In this document: piece by piece, positions 36,560 to 46,052 of the stretch
Numbering within the stretch: position 1 is the stretch's first letter
Layout: each line of letters starts with the position of its first letter
Origin: Hippopus hippopus
Lineage: Eukaryota; Mollusca; Bivalvia; Cardiida; Cardiidae
DNA: 64,000 nucleotides
Assembly (NCBI GenBank): GCA_946811185.2
Contig: OX328105.1
Location: forward strand, 31,871,394 to 31,935,393
Reading direction: 5' to 3'
Program-made: the position numbers and the translations under genes
The notes under the pieces: model-generated
What the model saw: the letters and a program-made list of their open reading frames with translations, nothing else
What the model was told of the DNA's origin: nothing
The model's database searches: none

Positions 36560-37345
36560 CTTAACTTCAAGACAAGCCATCTAAATGGCCACCAGGGAAC
36601 ATGTTGGCTAATCGGATTGGCTGAGACAGAACACGTTGATCAATCAAATTGGCCGTTATAGAACATATTACTCAATCAGAATGGCCGTAATAGAACATGA
36701 TGATCAAACGGATTAGCTGAGTAAAAATATGTTGGCTAATCAGATTAGCCGTGACAGAAAAAGTTGGTCAATCAGATCAACCGAAATAGCACGTGTTAGC
36801 TAATCAGATTTCCCGAAATTAAACTTGTAGGTCAATTAGACTGGCCGAGATAGAACATGTAGGCCAATCAGTGTGGCCGAGATAGAACATGTTCTATCAG
36901 ATTGGCCGAGATAGAAAATATTGGTCAATTAGATTGGCCGAGATAGAAAATGTAAATCAATCAGAGTGGCCGAGATAGAACATGTAGACCTATCAGATTG
37001 GCCGAGATAGAACATGTCAGCCTATCGGATTCGCCGAGATAGAACATATAGGCCTATCAGATGGGCCGAAATAGAACATGTCAGCCTATCGGATTGGCCG
37101 AGATAGAACATGTAGGCCTATCAGATTGGCCGAGATAGAACATGTAGGTTTATCAGATTGGCCGAGATAGAACAAGTAGGTTAAGCAGAGTGGCCGAGAT
37201 AGCACATGTAGGTCAATCAGAGCGGCCGAGATAGAATATATAGAACATGCCTATCAGATTTGCCAAGATAGAACATGTAGGTCAATCAGAGTGGCCGAGA
37301 TAGGACCTGTAGGTCAATCAGATCGGCCAAGATAGAACATGTAGG
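36560..37345. repeat. Tandem array, unit about 30-32 bp
   Basis: About 24 units of the form ATCAGATTGGCCGAGATAG plus AACATGTAGGCCT occur, increasingly regular from 36840 onward. The units abut without unique spacers, which separates this from a CRISPR array. Middle copies are the most alike. Confidence 0.9.
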
Positions 37346-38914
37346 TTAATTTATTTGCTAGTCTTGGAATCTGGAATTAGAATTGAATCTTGAACGGTGA
37401 ACAAGGCCCTACAAACAAAAGAGTTCCTCCTCCTTCATTTCTTGGTCAATGTGTTTGCTGTCCCATGGACTGAGGCCGTTAAATTTCAAGAAAAAAGTCT
37501 CAGACTCTAGAAACTTTAGTCGGAGTCCTTTCGTTTGCACTTTTATCAATATACCAACATCCTCAGTGTCAGTATCAGTATCCTAGATACGGATGTCTTA
37601 AAGAGGCAGGCTGGATACAGTTCCTCGTATTTTTGTTTCGAACTTGATTTTACGCAAATTTCAAACAATTTTTTCGTGGGAATGTTCTTACACCGGACAC
37701 AGCAGAGCCGTGACTTAAAACTGGTGAAACCCACAGAACATATTAAAGAGTGGATTATAGTCATGACGTAATTGTAAATACTGTACAGAGAGACGTAAAA
37801 CATCAATTTAAGAAAGTCAGACAAGTTTATGAATTGCTTGACAGAGATTTCATGTTTCATGCTTCCAATAAAATCAGGAAAATTGCGCCTGGCCAAAAAC
37901 AGGATCAAACCGTAATCAAAGAGTTGCAAACACAACATTTCAGTACAGCAGCGGTAATACTATAAAATCAGAATAAAAAGGTTTCGTGAGTAAGAATTTA
38001 AACTTGTTTTATCAAAGAAAATCATATCAAGCACTTCTGATCAGAAACGATAGCAGGGCAGTTCTAAAATGTGTTTTTGGTGTCGATTTTATCATTTTTA
38101 GAGAGAACGTGCATAAATTTGCCATTGCTTTGGGAACTGTTTGTCGTCTAAGACTACATAAATAAATAGTGCCTTTTGCAAGCGTCTGTATAACATGTAA
38201 ATCTCCTATTACTGTGTTTTCTTAAGGTAATTGACGGATTGAATTACCTTTTACCTCCCTATAAACATTTTTTCAGTCATTTCACAGCGACAGCTTGCCT
38301 AAGTGTGCTGTGGATTTCACTACTATCAGACAAGGGCTCTTTATTCGAATTCACCAACTACTCTTAAGAACATTCTTAGTCTTATTCTCAAGAACTTTAT
38401 GAATTTGAAAGTAACACATCTTCACACACAAGAGTAAGTTCTTAAGAATAGTTGGTGAATACGGACCCTGAAGTGTCTGTCGAGAAGTTATTGGTGCGAA
38501 ACCAATACTTTTCACTCAGTGAAACATTAATATGAATTATGAAGTTCTCATGTAATAGGGTTTAATTGACCGCTAGCAAAAAGTAATCAGTACACGTTCT
38601 TGAGCATTCATGCTTAAACTAGTCTTACTGGGAAGTAGTGTTTACTGATACAGAAATTCCTTCTTCGTCAAAACAAATCTAATTGTGATAGGGACTCAAT
38701 GGTCGACTGTAGTTTGTAAATAGAAATATATACATGTATCTGATGATAATATGTACAGTTTCTTTTGTCACAGTTTACACCATGGTAATGAAAAAGAAAA
38801 ATAATAGACCCTTATTACCCAATAATTCCAGTTATTGTTCTTACTCTGAATTCCGATATAAGTCACATGATTGCCCAAAACAGTAAGTTTAAATCTATAC
38901 TTCACAATCCTAAA
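37346..38914. other. Unassigned, with a short inverted repeat
   Basis: Opposing ORFs at 37535-37771 and 37546-37938 share the same DNA and neither has a motif. An inverted repeat at about 38343-38465 pairs TTCACCAACTACTCTTAAG with TTAAGAATAGTTGGTGAA; a related sequence lies near 5050-5105. Confidence 0.4.
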
Positions 38915-39105
38915 TTTTAACGACCTTGAGGGAGAAAGCTTTAGATTCCGGGAAAAGGAGAAACTGTTGGTAAACAACATTTCCTCCTTTTCCCACAATG
39001 TTATCTTTCCTTTCTCATACAAATCTTATCATCTTTGACATTTAATTAGACGTCTGAAAATGCTTTCAGTTTGGACCAGTCAAAAATGTCGTTTGGTAAA
39101 GAGCA
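38915..39105. repeat. R1 hairpin MITE
   Basis: The core GGGAAAAGGAGAAACTG / ACATTTCCTCCTTTTCCC lies at about 38950-38996; the outer ends match 13968-14165. Confidence 0.6.
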
Positions 39106-39475
39106 AGGCAAAATCAGAAACTTTCCCTTTGAGCCTCAATTCAGAAATGGGCCCTTGAAGGGCTGAACCCGGAGTAAGTTGATAATGTGGAAAGGGTAGA
39201 TTCAGATGAGGTTGCACAGAGGCTGCAGGTTGACCTTAGATCTACATGTTTCGTCTTTTTTTTCCAGATGCTTTGACAAATTCAGACCTCCAAGTTGTAA
39301 TATATATGCATCTGTAGTACTTACGAGAAATGCTCATTTAGTTAGTTTATCATTTAGCACTGCAAAGGCTAATTACCCTTTATTCTCATTGGTGGAACTA
39401 TTCAAGTTATAGATACGTTTAGATTTACCAGCGTGACCACGCGTAAACAAAAGTCATTCACATCATAATTGGCTC

Positions 39476-39730
39476 GCAACACACAAAAAGGGGCATTCGG
39501 ACATTTGCGTAAAATGTCGTCTCGGATCAGCCTGCGCAGTCCAATCCGAGACGGCACTTTACGACTACATTAGATTTTGTTTTTCATTAGACTTGCGCAA
39601 AACAGAAAATTACATAAAAACAGAAAGTTTCGTTTCGGATTAGTCTGCGCGAACTGCGCAAGCTGATCCGAGACGACACTTTACGCAAATGTCCGAATGG
39701 CCCTTTTCGCATAGTGCAGGCCATATTATG
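39476..39730. repeat. MITE, family R4 (second copy)
   Basis: The ends AAAAAGGGGCATTCGGACAT and complement match 11868-12130. The internal extra arm (AATCCGAGACGGCACTTTACG) now lies by the left end, so the middle is inverted relative to the first copy. Confidence 0.8.
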
Positions 39731-40064
39731 ATAAAGTACAATCATATGCAGCTATCTACACTCACAAAGGCACATCTCATTGCGATCCGGTATCTAATTA
39801 GTATATTTAGGCTTTGATTTCTTACTCTTTATTCTCGTTATGGGTAGCTTAACGTTTTACGTAGCTCTACGTTACTGGCACCATGTATGTCCTTTTATTA
39901 TCGCGCTGTCTCGGGAGACTTGTTCATCTTCTTACAAAAAATTCAGAAGCATGCTCAGAGAGGTAACTCTCTAGGGTCTAGGGGTTATAAGAATGGTCGG
40001 TTAGATTGAGTCTCAGTACTCTTAGTGCTTTTATTTAAAAAATCTGGGAAAACTGTCTTTTGTT
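39731..40064. other. Unassigned
   Basis: Nothing recognised. Confidence 0.4.
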
Positions 40065-40290
40065 GCGTTTTAAGCCGTTCGCAACATTATTTCAGTTGCA
40101 TTGTTGCTGCCTGTGCGCATATCCTGAGACTCTTGTACCAGTGCTTCGTACAACATTCTTTGCAAACCCGTGGCAGCTTTCCCACGTAAACACGCATCGT
40201 CGAAACAATGTTTAGTTGTGAGAGAGGAATCAATCCTGTCGCAACGACTATCATCAAGAATTCGTCCAAGCTGGGAGACAGCAACTTTTT
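40065..40290 (+). repeat. Dispersed repeat R7
   Basis: CTTGTACCAGTGCTTCGTAC, GGCAGCTTTCCCACGTAAAC and GAGAGAGGAATCAATCC align with 26911-27135. Confidence 0.55.
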
Positions 40291-40378
40291 AGTTTCAAGC
40301 TATGTACTTTATCGACTCGGCAGTTATCTGAAGAGAAATATTCAACATTTTAAAGTTATAATCGAAAATAGATTGACT

Positions 40379-40384
40379 TCCATG
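40379..40384. repeat. Target site duplication, left (TCCATG)
   Basis: TCCATG directly precedes the AGTTAG terminus and recurs directly after the right terminus. A 6-bp duplication is the hallmark of Polinton insertion. Confidence 0.95.
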
Positions 40385-40937
40385 AGTTAGATAAAAACGG
40401 AGAGTTCTGGGTTTTGCCCCATTTCTGGGTTTTGCCCCATTTGCCCACGCATCTCACCCATCTACCCCTTCTTAAAATTCAACCTGCTAAACCAAAAAAC
40501 TAGTTTAACCATCCTCCTGCTTTAATTAATATTTTAACCCTGTGTATGATTAAAATATTATACCAACCATCCCCCTGCTTTAGTTAATAATTCAACCATA
40601 TCCCCGGCTAACTCTCAAACCCGACCATGTGTATCATTAAATTAATATTTGACCATCCCCCTCCTCAAATCTAACCCCAACCACCTCCCTCCTCAAATCT
40701 AACCCCAACCATCCCCCTCCTCAAAACTACACCCCAACGGTTTGTATTTTTAGCCCATATAGCTATATGAGCGAAATTACAGCATTTTATACTCTGTCAT
40801 ATGATATATATTCTGCCCTATACGTAGTAAATTTTCTAAGATCTGCGTCTTTATCTTAGTGTGTCCCCAAGCTAATGTATCGATATTGTTTCCAAGGATA
40901 TAGCGTTTATCGTCGTTTCCGCTCAAGGCGACTTTAT
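40385..40937. repeat. Left terminal inverted repeat of the Polinton
   Basis: 553 bp matches 55688-56230 in inverted orientation with only about eight single-base differences plus a 9-bp and a 1-bp indel, roughly 98 percent. The outer part has a duplicated TTCTGGGTTTTGCCCCAT. The middle has three or more units of CCAACCATCCCCCTCCTC type, making one strand C-rich. The inner 160 bp overlap the last codons of the polymerase gene. Confidence 0.95.
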
Positions 40938-42326
40938 TCACCTCTTCAGTATACAACTCATGATTATGACTTCTAATAACTACCATTCTCCTTAATTGTG
41001 TTTTATTTTTAAACAAACACTCTTTATAATGGTCATGTTTAATAAAAGCTTTTATAACTCCCTCTTTGATACCCTTACATTTTTTGGATCTTTCGATAGC
41101 CTTAGAATTCTCATCAAACATTTTAAAAGAGTATAGCTTAGACCTGAGACCTACAAACTCCTCTATAATTTCACCCTTTGCCTCATCTTTAAACATACCT
41201 ACAACTTTCTTATTTAATCCGGTGGGAATACCTGAAGGATGATCAGGTTGATAATCACTTGTATCAAACCAATCTCTAACATCATCACTAATATCCTTAT
41301 AAAAATCTTCTGTTTCTATTTCATACATTAAGCTATCTGTATCAGTAAAAAGAAGTTTAACTTTTTCACCATATTTATTTTTAATATAATTATAATGAAA
41401 GTTATACATCAATGTCTTACTTAAATCTAAAATACACATCCCTACATAAATAGGTTTATTAAAATATAAACGCGGTTTTTTCATTTGAATTATACATAAA
41501 TTTTCATCAAGGACGGTTATATTGTAATAGTTTGGTTTAGCGGTTAATTTTTCTGCTTTTGCTCTGGTACCAACTAATCTTATATCTACTCTATTTCTAA
41601 TATTCTCCATAGTCTTACCAAATACAGAATTATTCATAAGTTTAAAGAAATCCTTTTCTAATTCATCTAAACTTTTATTTAAAAATCTTAAACTATCAAG
41701 AAATCTAATCTCATGCGTTTTAATTTTCTTTATTTCTTTTTCCGTTTTCTTATCTTTAACAGTGTATTCTATTGGTATATTTTTAGACACGCTTATATAT
41801 GTTTCCTTGTTTGTTGGTATACAACTTGTTTCTCCAGGCGTACCCATTAAGTCTTTTATAAATAAATGAAAATCATACTTACAAAAATTATGAAAGAATA
41901 CAGGTGTAAAAGTGGCTCTTCTAAATTTTAAATTACACGCGCTGTGCACGGCTCCCCTAAACTTTCCTGTATAATGACAATGATCTCTAACTTTTTTTTA
42001 TACCATTACATTTTTAAGTGGTTATTTACATTCTGGACATATTTCCTCTTTATCTATCTTCTTCTCCTTTGTCTTTCTTTTACATTTTGAAAATGACTCC
42101 CCGCATATCCAGCAGTTTTCTGCTCTATCAAACTCTCTTTTATCATGAACTTTAAAAATCATTTCCCTCGTTGGTATCCTATCTATTTCTCTTATAACAT
42201 TTTCTAAATCCTCTATGAATTTCTTTGTTGCATTTTCACCTGAATATTGGAAAAGCTTTGAAGGGTAAAAATTTTCATAATGTGATTTAACATAAAAACA
42301 ATATCCTGAAATGTCATGCTTATTTA
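40777..42326 (-). pseudogene. DNA polymerase B, exonuclease/palm part, broken
   Basis: This continues the polymerase from the upstream part. Read in one frame it has a Cys-rich region (CWICG..., CPEC), two in-frame stops (TAA at 42022-42024 and 41998-42000), then VRDHCHYTGKFRGA and an ExoII-like block (FHNFCKYDFHLF). At about 41655-41668 the frame passes without a stop from RFLDSLRFLNKSLDEL directly into motif B (DFFKLMNNSVFGKTME). The ExoIII block, the protein-priming (TPR) insertions and palm motif A, which normally lie between, are absent: an internal deletion of a few hundred residues. Motif C (FTDTDSLMYE) is intact and the C-terminus ends in the terminal repeat. In other Polintons this enzyme replicates the element from a terminal protein; this copy cannot be active. 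Confidence 0.93.
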
Positions 42327-43862
42327 TTACTTTTGTCCCGCTGCCTTTCTTTTCGTTTTTTTTTTTTCTAATGTAGCCTCCATATCTGCATAAATTGTAA
42401 AAGGGTGTCTCTGTTGTTTATAAAAATTCTGAAAAGATATTTTGGTACCCTTTTCAGGTAAGTCTATTCTACAGGCATCTTTTTCACCGCAATACTCTAA
42501 ATGTTTATTTAAAGTTTCTTCTTTTTGAATATGATTTAAACATCTTTCATAAATATAAGTTTTACCGGTATGATTAGATATTTGTTTAGATAACAATCTA
42601 CTCATATTTTTAATTAAACAATAATGTTTTTTACCATCTTTCTCAAGAAGTAAAAGATTAATATGATGTTCTCTTTTATAAACTTCTTTACTTAAACTAA
42701 GTGGATAAACACCGGTGGAATCATTATATCCATGAATTGATACGGATATAGATGGGTTTAGGGTTTCAAATTTAATTCTATCCTGAAGGGAAACAGGGTA
42801 ATTAATCCCTTCCATATTTAATGTGTTTAACAAAGGTCTTAGTCTATCAATTTTTTCAGGATTATTATCTGTTGGGTTCAAAGCTATAAGAATACAATAT
42901 GCAAAACACATATCATCATTCTTATTTATTGGATTAATAACACTTGTTGTATTTGCTATCTTAGGAGGAGTTGGGAACCAAGAATTACCCCTTAATGGGT
43001 TATATGATATTGTGTGCAATCTTAAATCAATTTTGAAAAGAACTTTATAATAATCTTCCTGCATTTCTTTATTTGCTATCCCATTTAATATCTGTTCTCC
43101 CATTTCTTCATATATTTCATCCACATCATCCCCATCCAAATTAGAAATTGGGAAACCAGAATCAAAATTCATTTCTTTTAATGTATTTTCAATAGAGTGT
43201 TTCATCATACACTTCATAATAAGTTTAACTTTTGTTTGGCGGTTATTTCTCATAACATTAGTTAATTTATCTTTTGCTAAATCAAGGAAATCATCCGGCA
43301 TAAAAGCTCCTTTACCTTTTATAAAATATTGTTTGGTAAAACCTTTAAATGCTGATGGCCCTTCTATAATCTCTATTTTATCTTTATCCTTATATAACTG
43401 ATCTATTTTTTCTTTTAAAGCTTCTAAACTAGGTGATATATTTTTTGGAATTTTTCCAATACTATCTAAATAGTTCATCAACTCCTCAGCTGCGGCTGTA
43501 GGTGGAGTTGGTACCGGGGGTGGTGTGTAAGGTGTTGGTGTTGGTGTGTAAGGTGTTGGTTTTAATACCGGGGCTTCAAAATTACCAATATCATAATCTA
43601 ATATTGGCGCTCCCCGATTAAATAAGAGGTTGATTAATTGAGCTCTTCTAAGCGTAGAGTATCCTCTAATTCCTCGGTTTTTAGCTTCTTGCTTTAAGTC
43701 TTTTACTGTGAACCTCCTGAATTGATCAGTAAGACTAGGAGGTGGAGGATTACTTAGGCGCCCAATTAATTCAGCTCTTTTAAGTCTAGAGTATCCTCGG
43801 ATTCCTCTAGACTTAGCTGAATTTTTTAAACCTTGTACGGTATATATAGTATAATTCTCCAT
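42327..43862 (-). pseudogene. DNA polymerase B, N-terminal part with SAP-like repeats
   Basis: The start ATG (43862) follows a TATATATATA box. Residues 7-37 and 51-81 are two SAP/Rho-N-like helix-extended-helix repeats (VKDLKQEAKNRGIRGYSTL and a sister copy), expected to bind DNA. A Pro/Thr-rich linker (about 100-125), a CFAYCILIALNP block typical of invertebrate Polinton polymerases, a C2H2-type finger (CLNHI...HLEYC, about 440-460) and ExoI (YADMEAT, Asp493 and Glu495) follow. The reading frame is lost in an A-run (plus-strand T-run 42355-42367), ending at a TAA at 42327. The following sequence continues the polymerase in another frame. Fusion of SAP repeats to a Polinton polymerase is unusual to my knowledge. 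Confidence 0.88.
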
Positions 43863-43880
43863 TTTTATATATATAATAAA
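43863..43880 (-). promoter_or_regulatory. TATATATATA box before polymerase ATG
   Basis: TATATATATA at 43866-43875 is three bases from the start codon. The same box precedes several other genes of the element. Confidence 0.45.
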
Positions 43881-43930
43881 AATCTTAACTAAAAGTCAAA
43901 ATAATTTTATTATGGAATGTCATAATAAAA

Positions 43931-44278
43931 TTACTGAATGTTAATTTTATATTTATTCTTCCAAACTCTTCCGTTCCAATTCGTAACTGTTTGAGGACAA
44001 CGATCTATAAATTTACCCGCCTTGTAAATTGACGGGAATATTATTATTTCACCAGTTTCAACATCTTCTAAACTGACTTTCTTAGGATTATGCTTAATAG
44101 TTTTTAATCTTTCAAACTTTGGATCCTTGCTTATTTCTTTTTCAGGCAACTTTGGGGACTCCTCTGGGAATAACCCATGTTCTTTCACCAACTCAACTAG
44201 CCGCTTTTTATCCCAGTATGAGAAAAAATCTATATTATTTTCTTTAAGAATTTTTCTTAAATCTGTAATCTTTATCAT
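43931..44278 (-). CDS. SAP plus NUMOD1-like DNA-binding protein
   Basis: An intact 115-residue protein. Residues 2-35 (ITDLRKILKENN...KKRLVELVKEHG) look like a SAP/Rho-N helix-extended-helix DNA-binding motif, related to the repeats on the neighbouring polymerase. Residues 67-113 (VSLEDVETGEIIIFPSIYKA then KYKINI) fit the NUMOD1-type module: a beta pair, then the S-x-x-x-A helix-turn-helix, then a final YKI strand, usually found at the C-terminus of homing endonucleases. No nuclease domain is present. It probably acts as a sequence-specific DNA binder, for example at the terminal repeats or promoters. The domain calls come from pattern recognition only. It has its own TATATA box and sits between polymerase and capsid genes. 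Confidence 0.6.
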   Translation of the reverse strand: MIKITDLRKILKENNIDFFSYWDKKRLVELVKEHGLFPEESPKLPEKEISKDPKFERLKTIKHNPKKVSLEDVETGEIIIFPSIYKAGKFIDRCPQTVTNWNGRVWKNKYKINIQ

Positions 44279-44295
44279 TTTTATATATAAGAAAA
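44279..44295 (-). promoter_or_regulatory. TTATATATAA box before SAP/NUMOD1 gene
   Basis: TTATATATAA at 44281-44290 lies two bases from the ATG (44278). Confidence 0.45.
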
Positions 44296-44301
44296 AATAT
44301 C

Positions 44302-45585
44302 TTAATACACTACACTCATTTTATTCCCATCAGACTGGAAGTTAATTAACTTATCACTAATGATAACAGCATATGCTTCAGTGCCTGCAGGCACATTTGC
44401 ACCGAAATTTGCCTTAATTTGAATAACAGAATATTTTAATCTTTCACTTTGTTTGGAAACGTCAAACAAAAACAAAGGATATAGAGTTCTATAATCTGAG
44501 GGAGAAATGTTAGGGTTTGACACCAACTCATCCATGTTATAAAACTTAGATCTAAATAACGCAGCATCACCATACGCTCTACTAAATTGTTGCTTAGTAA
44601 ATGAAAGATTGTAGTCAACCGCAGGGTATCGGGTAGAATTTAACATAACATAAATATTTTTAACGTCTACATTGTCGAATACGGATGGATTATTCTCTTG
44701 ATTACCAGTTTTATTAGTTTGAAAGCCGACAATGATAAAACGTGGCACCTCAGGAGATGATTTAACTGAAAGTCTCCAGGTAAATGATGTTGTCTGAGGA
44801 ACTGCGATAGAGTCACACTGTAGCATTCTATATCCAACCGGTATTTTTTCTTTTTTCTCGATAATTTTATAAAGTTCCATCTTCTCTTTATCAGCAGGTA
44901 GCACATGCGGCATAAACCATGATATCTTATCTAATCTAATTTTACCTGCAGGAGCAGCGTTGGCTCGATAGATTGCATCATTATCATTATTTCTTGTTAA
45001 TGTGAGAGTTTGCTTCATTCCATACAATATTTTATTATAGTCCTCACAAAAACCAAATATATGCTTTAAAGGAACTCTAAAACTAAAAGAACCTAATGGA
45101 TTAACACCATTAATGATGTATTGTCTTCTTATTTCCCAACCTGTATTTTGATCGTCTGCAATTTCTGTTGTATCCTTATACCATAATTGGTTTAACCCCT
45201 GTGATTTGGAAAAATCATCTGGATATTTTAACAACCCAAGCATTGTAGTAGCCTGACCAGGATTTGTTATGGATTCAATATCCATACCTGAAAGTTGATA
45301 CCTAATATTTTTAAATAGGTACATCAAGGCGTTGTTTGTTAAAGCAATATTAAGGTCGTCTGTGCCATCAACATAAGCAGTGCCATCATCCTTTACTAAT
45401 TGACCTTCTATAAGTAAATAGCTCTCACTAGGATGTGTAAAAATATCTTGGGTTTCAATGCTAATCCTAATATCTCCTCCTGAGTTGTTGAGATTTGCAC
45501 CTGTGATCGGTTCATACTTATGGTGCTCATACTCATCAATACTATCATCTTTTAAAATTGGATCGGTGATTCTTAAAATGTCCAT
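44302..45585 (-). CDS. Major capsid protein (double jelly roll)
   Basis: A 427-residue intact frame. Its sequence matches the widespread Polinton hexon-like protein of marine invertebrates. Landmarks are PLKHIFGFCEDYNKILYG (about 173-190), TLTLTRNNDNDAIYR, a long central beta-rich stretch, and YPLFLFDVSKQSERLKYS near the C-terminus, followed by a final AYAVIISDKLINF strand. In this class two stacked jelly rolls trimerise into the capsid facets. It is one of the longest undamaged genes of the element, which suggests recent decay or some constraint. The N-terminus MDILRITDP resembles that of the 298-residue protein upstream. An AATTATAAAA segment precedes the ATG instead of the TATATA box. Confidence 0.9.
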   Translation of the reverse strand: MDILRITDPILKDDSIDEYEHHKYEPITGANLNNSGGDIRISIETQDIFTHPSESYLLIEGQLVKDDGTAYVDGTDDLNIALTNNALMYLFKNIRYQLSGMDIESITNPGQATTMLGLLKYPDDFSKSQGLNQLWYKDTTEIADDQNTGWEIRRQYIINGVNPLGSFSFRVPLKHIFGFCEDYNKILYGMKQTLTLTRNNDNDAIYRANAAPAGKIRLDKISWFMPHVLPADKEKMELYKIIEKKEKIPVGYRMLQCDSIAVPQTTSFTWRLSVKSSPEVPRFIIVGFQTNKTGNQENNPSVFDNVDVKNIYVMLNSTRYPAVDYNLSFTKQQFSRAYGDAALFRSKFYNMDELVSNPNISPSDYRTLYPLFLFDVSKQSERLKYSVIQIKANFGANVPAGTEAYAVIISDKLINFQSDGNKMSVVY

Positions 45586-45650
45586 TTTTTATAATTACAA
45601 TTATAATTTTAAATAAAAACTATAATTGTATTATTTTTTTTATTTTTTCT

Positions 45651-46028
45651 TTATACTACCTTACTACCTGCCCCACTGTTTAATTTTTTAACTAAGTCTT
45701 GAATAGCTATGGCACTTCCATCTATTAATGTATTAATGTTTTGTGTTGTAGGGGTATCAACGGGTTTCGGTGTTGCGTTATATTTTTGTAAACTTTTCTT
45801 TGATTTTGGTGTTAGAGCTTTTGTAACTAACTTCTTTCCTGCTTATACAGCTGCACTCTTTCCAACCTCTAAAGCTTTCTTTGCTCCTTCCTTAGCTACA
45901 CTCTTTCCCACATCAAGGGCAGAAGATGCTATTTGTTTAGCCGCGCTACTTGTAAAAAGCCTCGCTAAAAAGTTAGCAATGCTGTCAAAGATTCCTGTAC
46001 CACCATATGAATAATTTCTTTTAAATCC
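45651..46028 (-). pseudogene. pVI-like minor virion protein, degraded
   Basis: On the minus strand a frame reads a Gly/Tyr start (RNYSYGGTGIF), an amphipathic SIANFLARLFTSSAAKQIAS helix and an Ala/Lys-rich repeat (VGKSVAKEGAKKALEVGKSA). A premature TAA follows at 45843-45845, then a basic segment and GAGSKVV before TAA at 45651. No ATG is seen at the 5' end. The composition and place beside the capsid gene fit the small membrane-active/core proteins (pVI or pX analogues) of Polintons and adenoviruses. Function is inferred. The open frame on the opposite strand (45709-46014) is only its shadow. Confidence 0.6.
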
Positions 46029-46052
46029 GTGTTTTTTATTGATAATAATTTT

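Noticed and set aside
36560..37345. Possible CRISPR-like array
   Set aside because: The repeats abut without unique spacers, no cas genes are present and the DNA is animal.
37546..37938. 130-codon minus-strand ORF
   Set aside because: It overlaps an opposing ORF, has no motif, and lies in sequence with SINE-tail-like remnants.
45709..46014. 101-codon plus-strand ORF inside the Polinton
   Set aside because: It is antisense to the pVI-like reading frame, and its Phe/Ala/Leu-rich translation is the shadow of Lys/Ala repeats.
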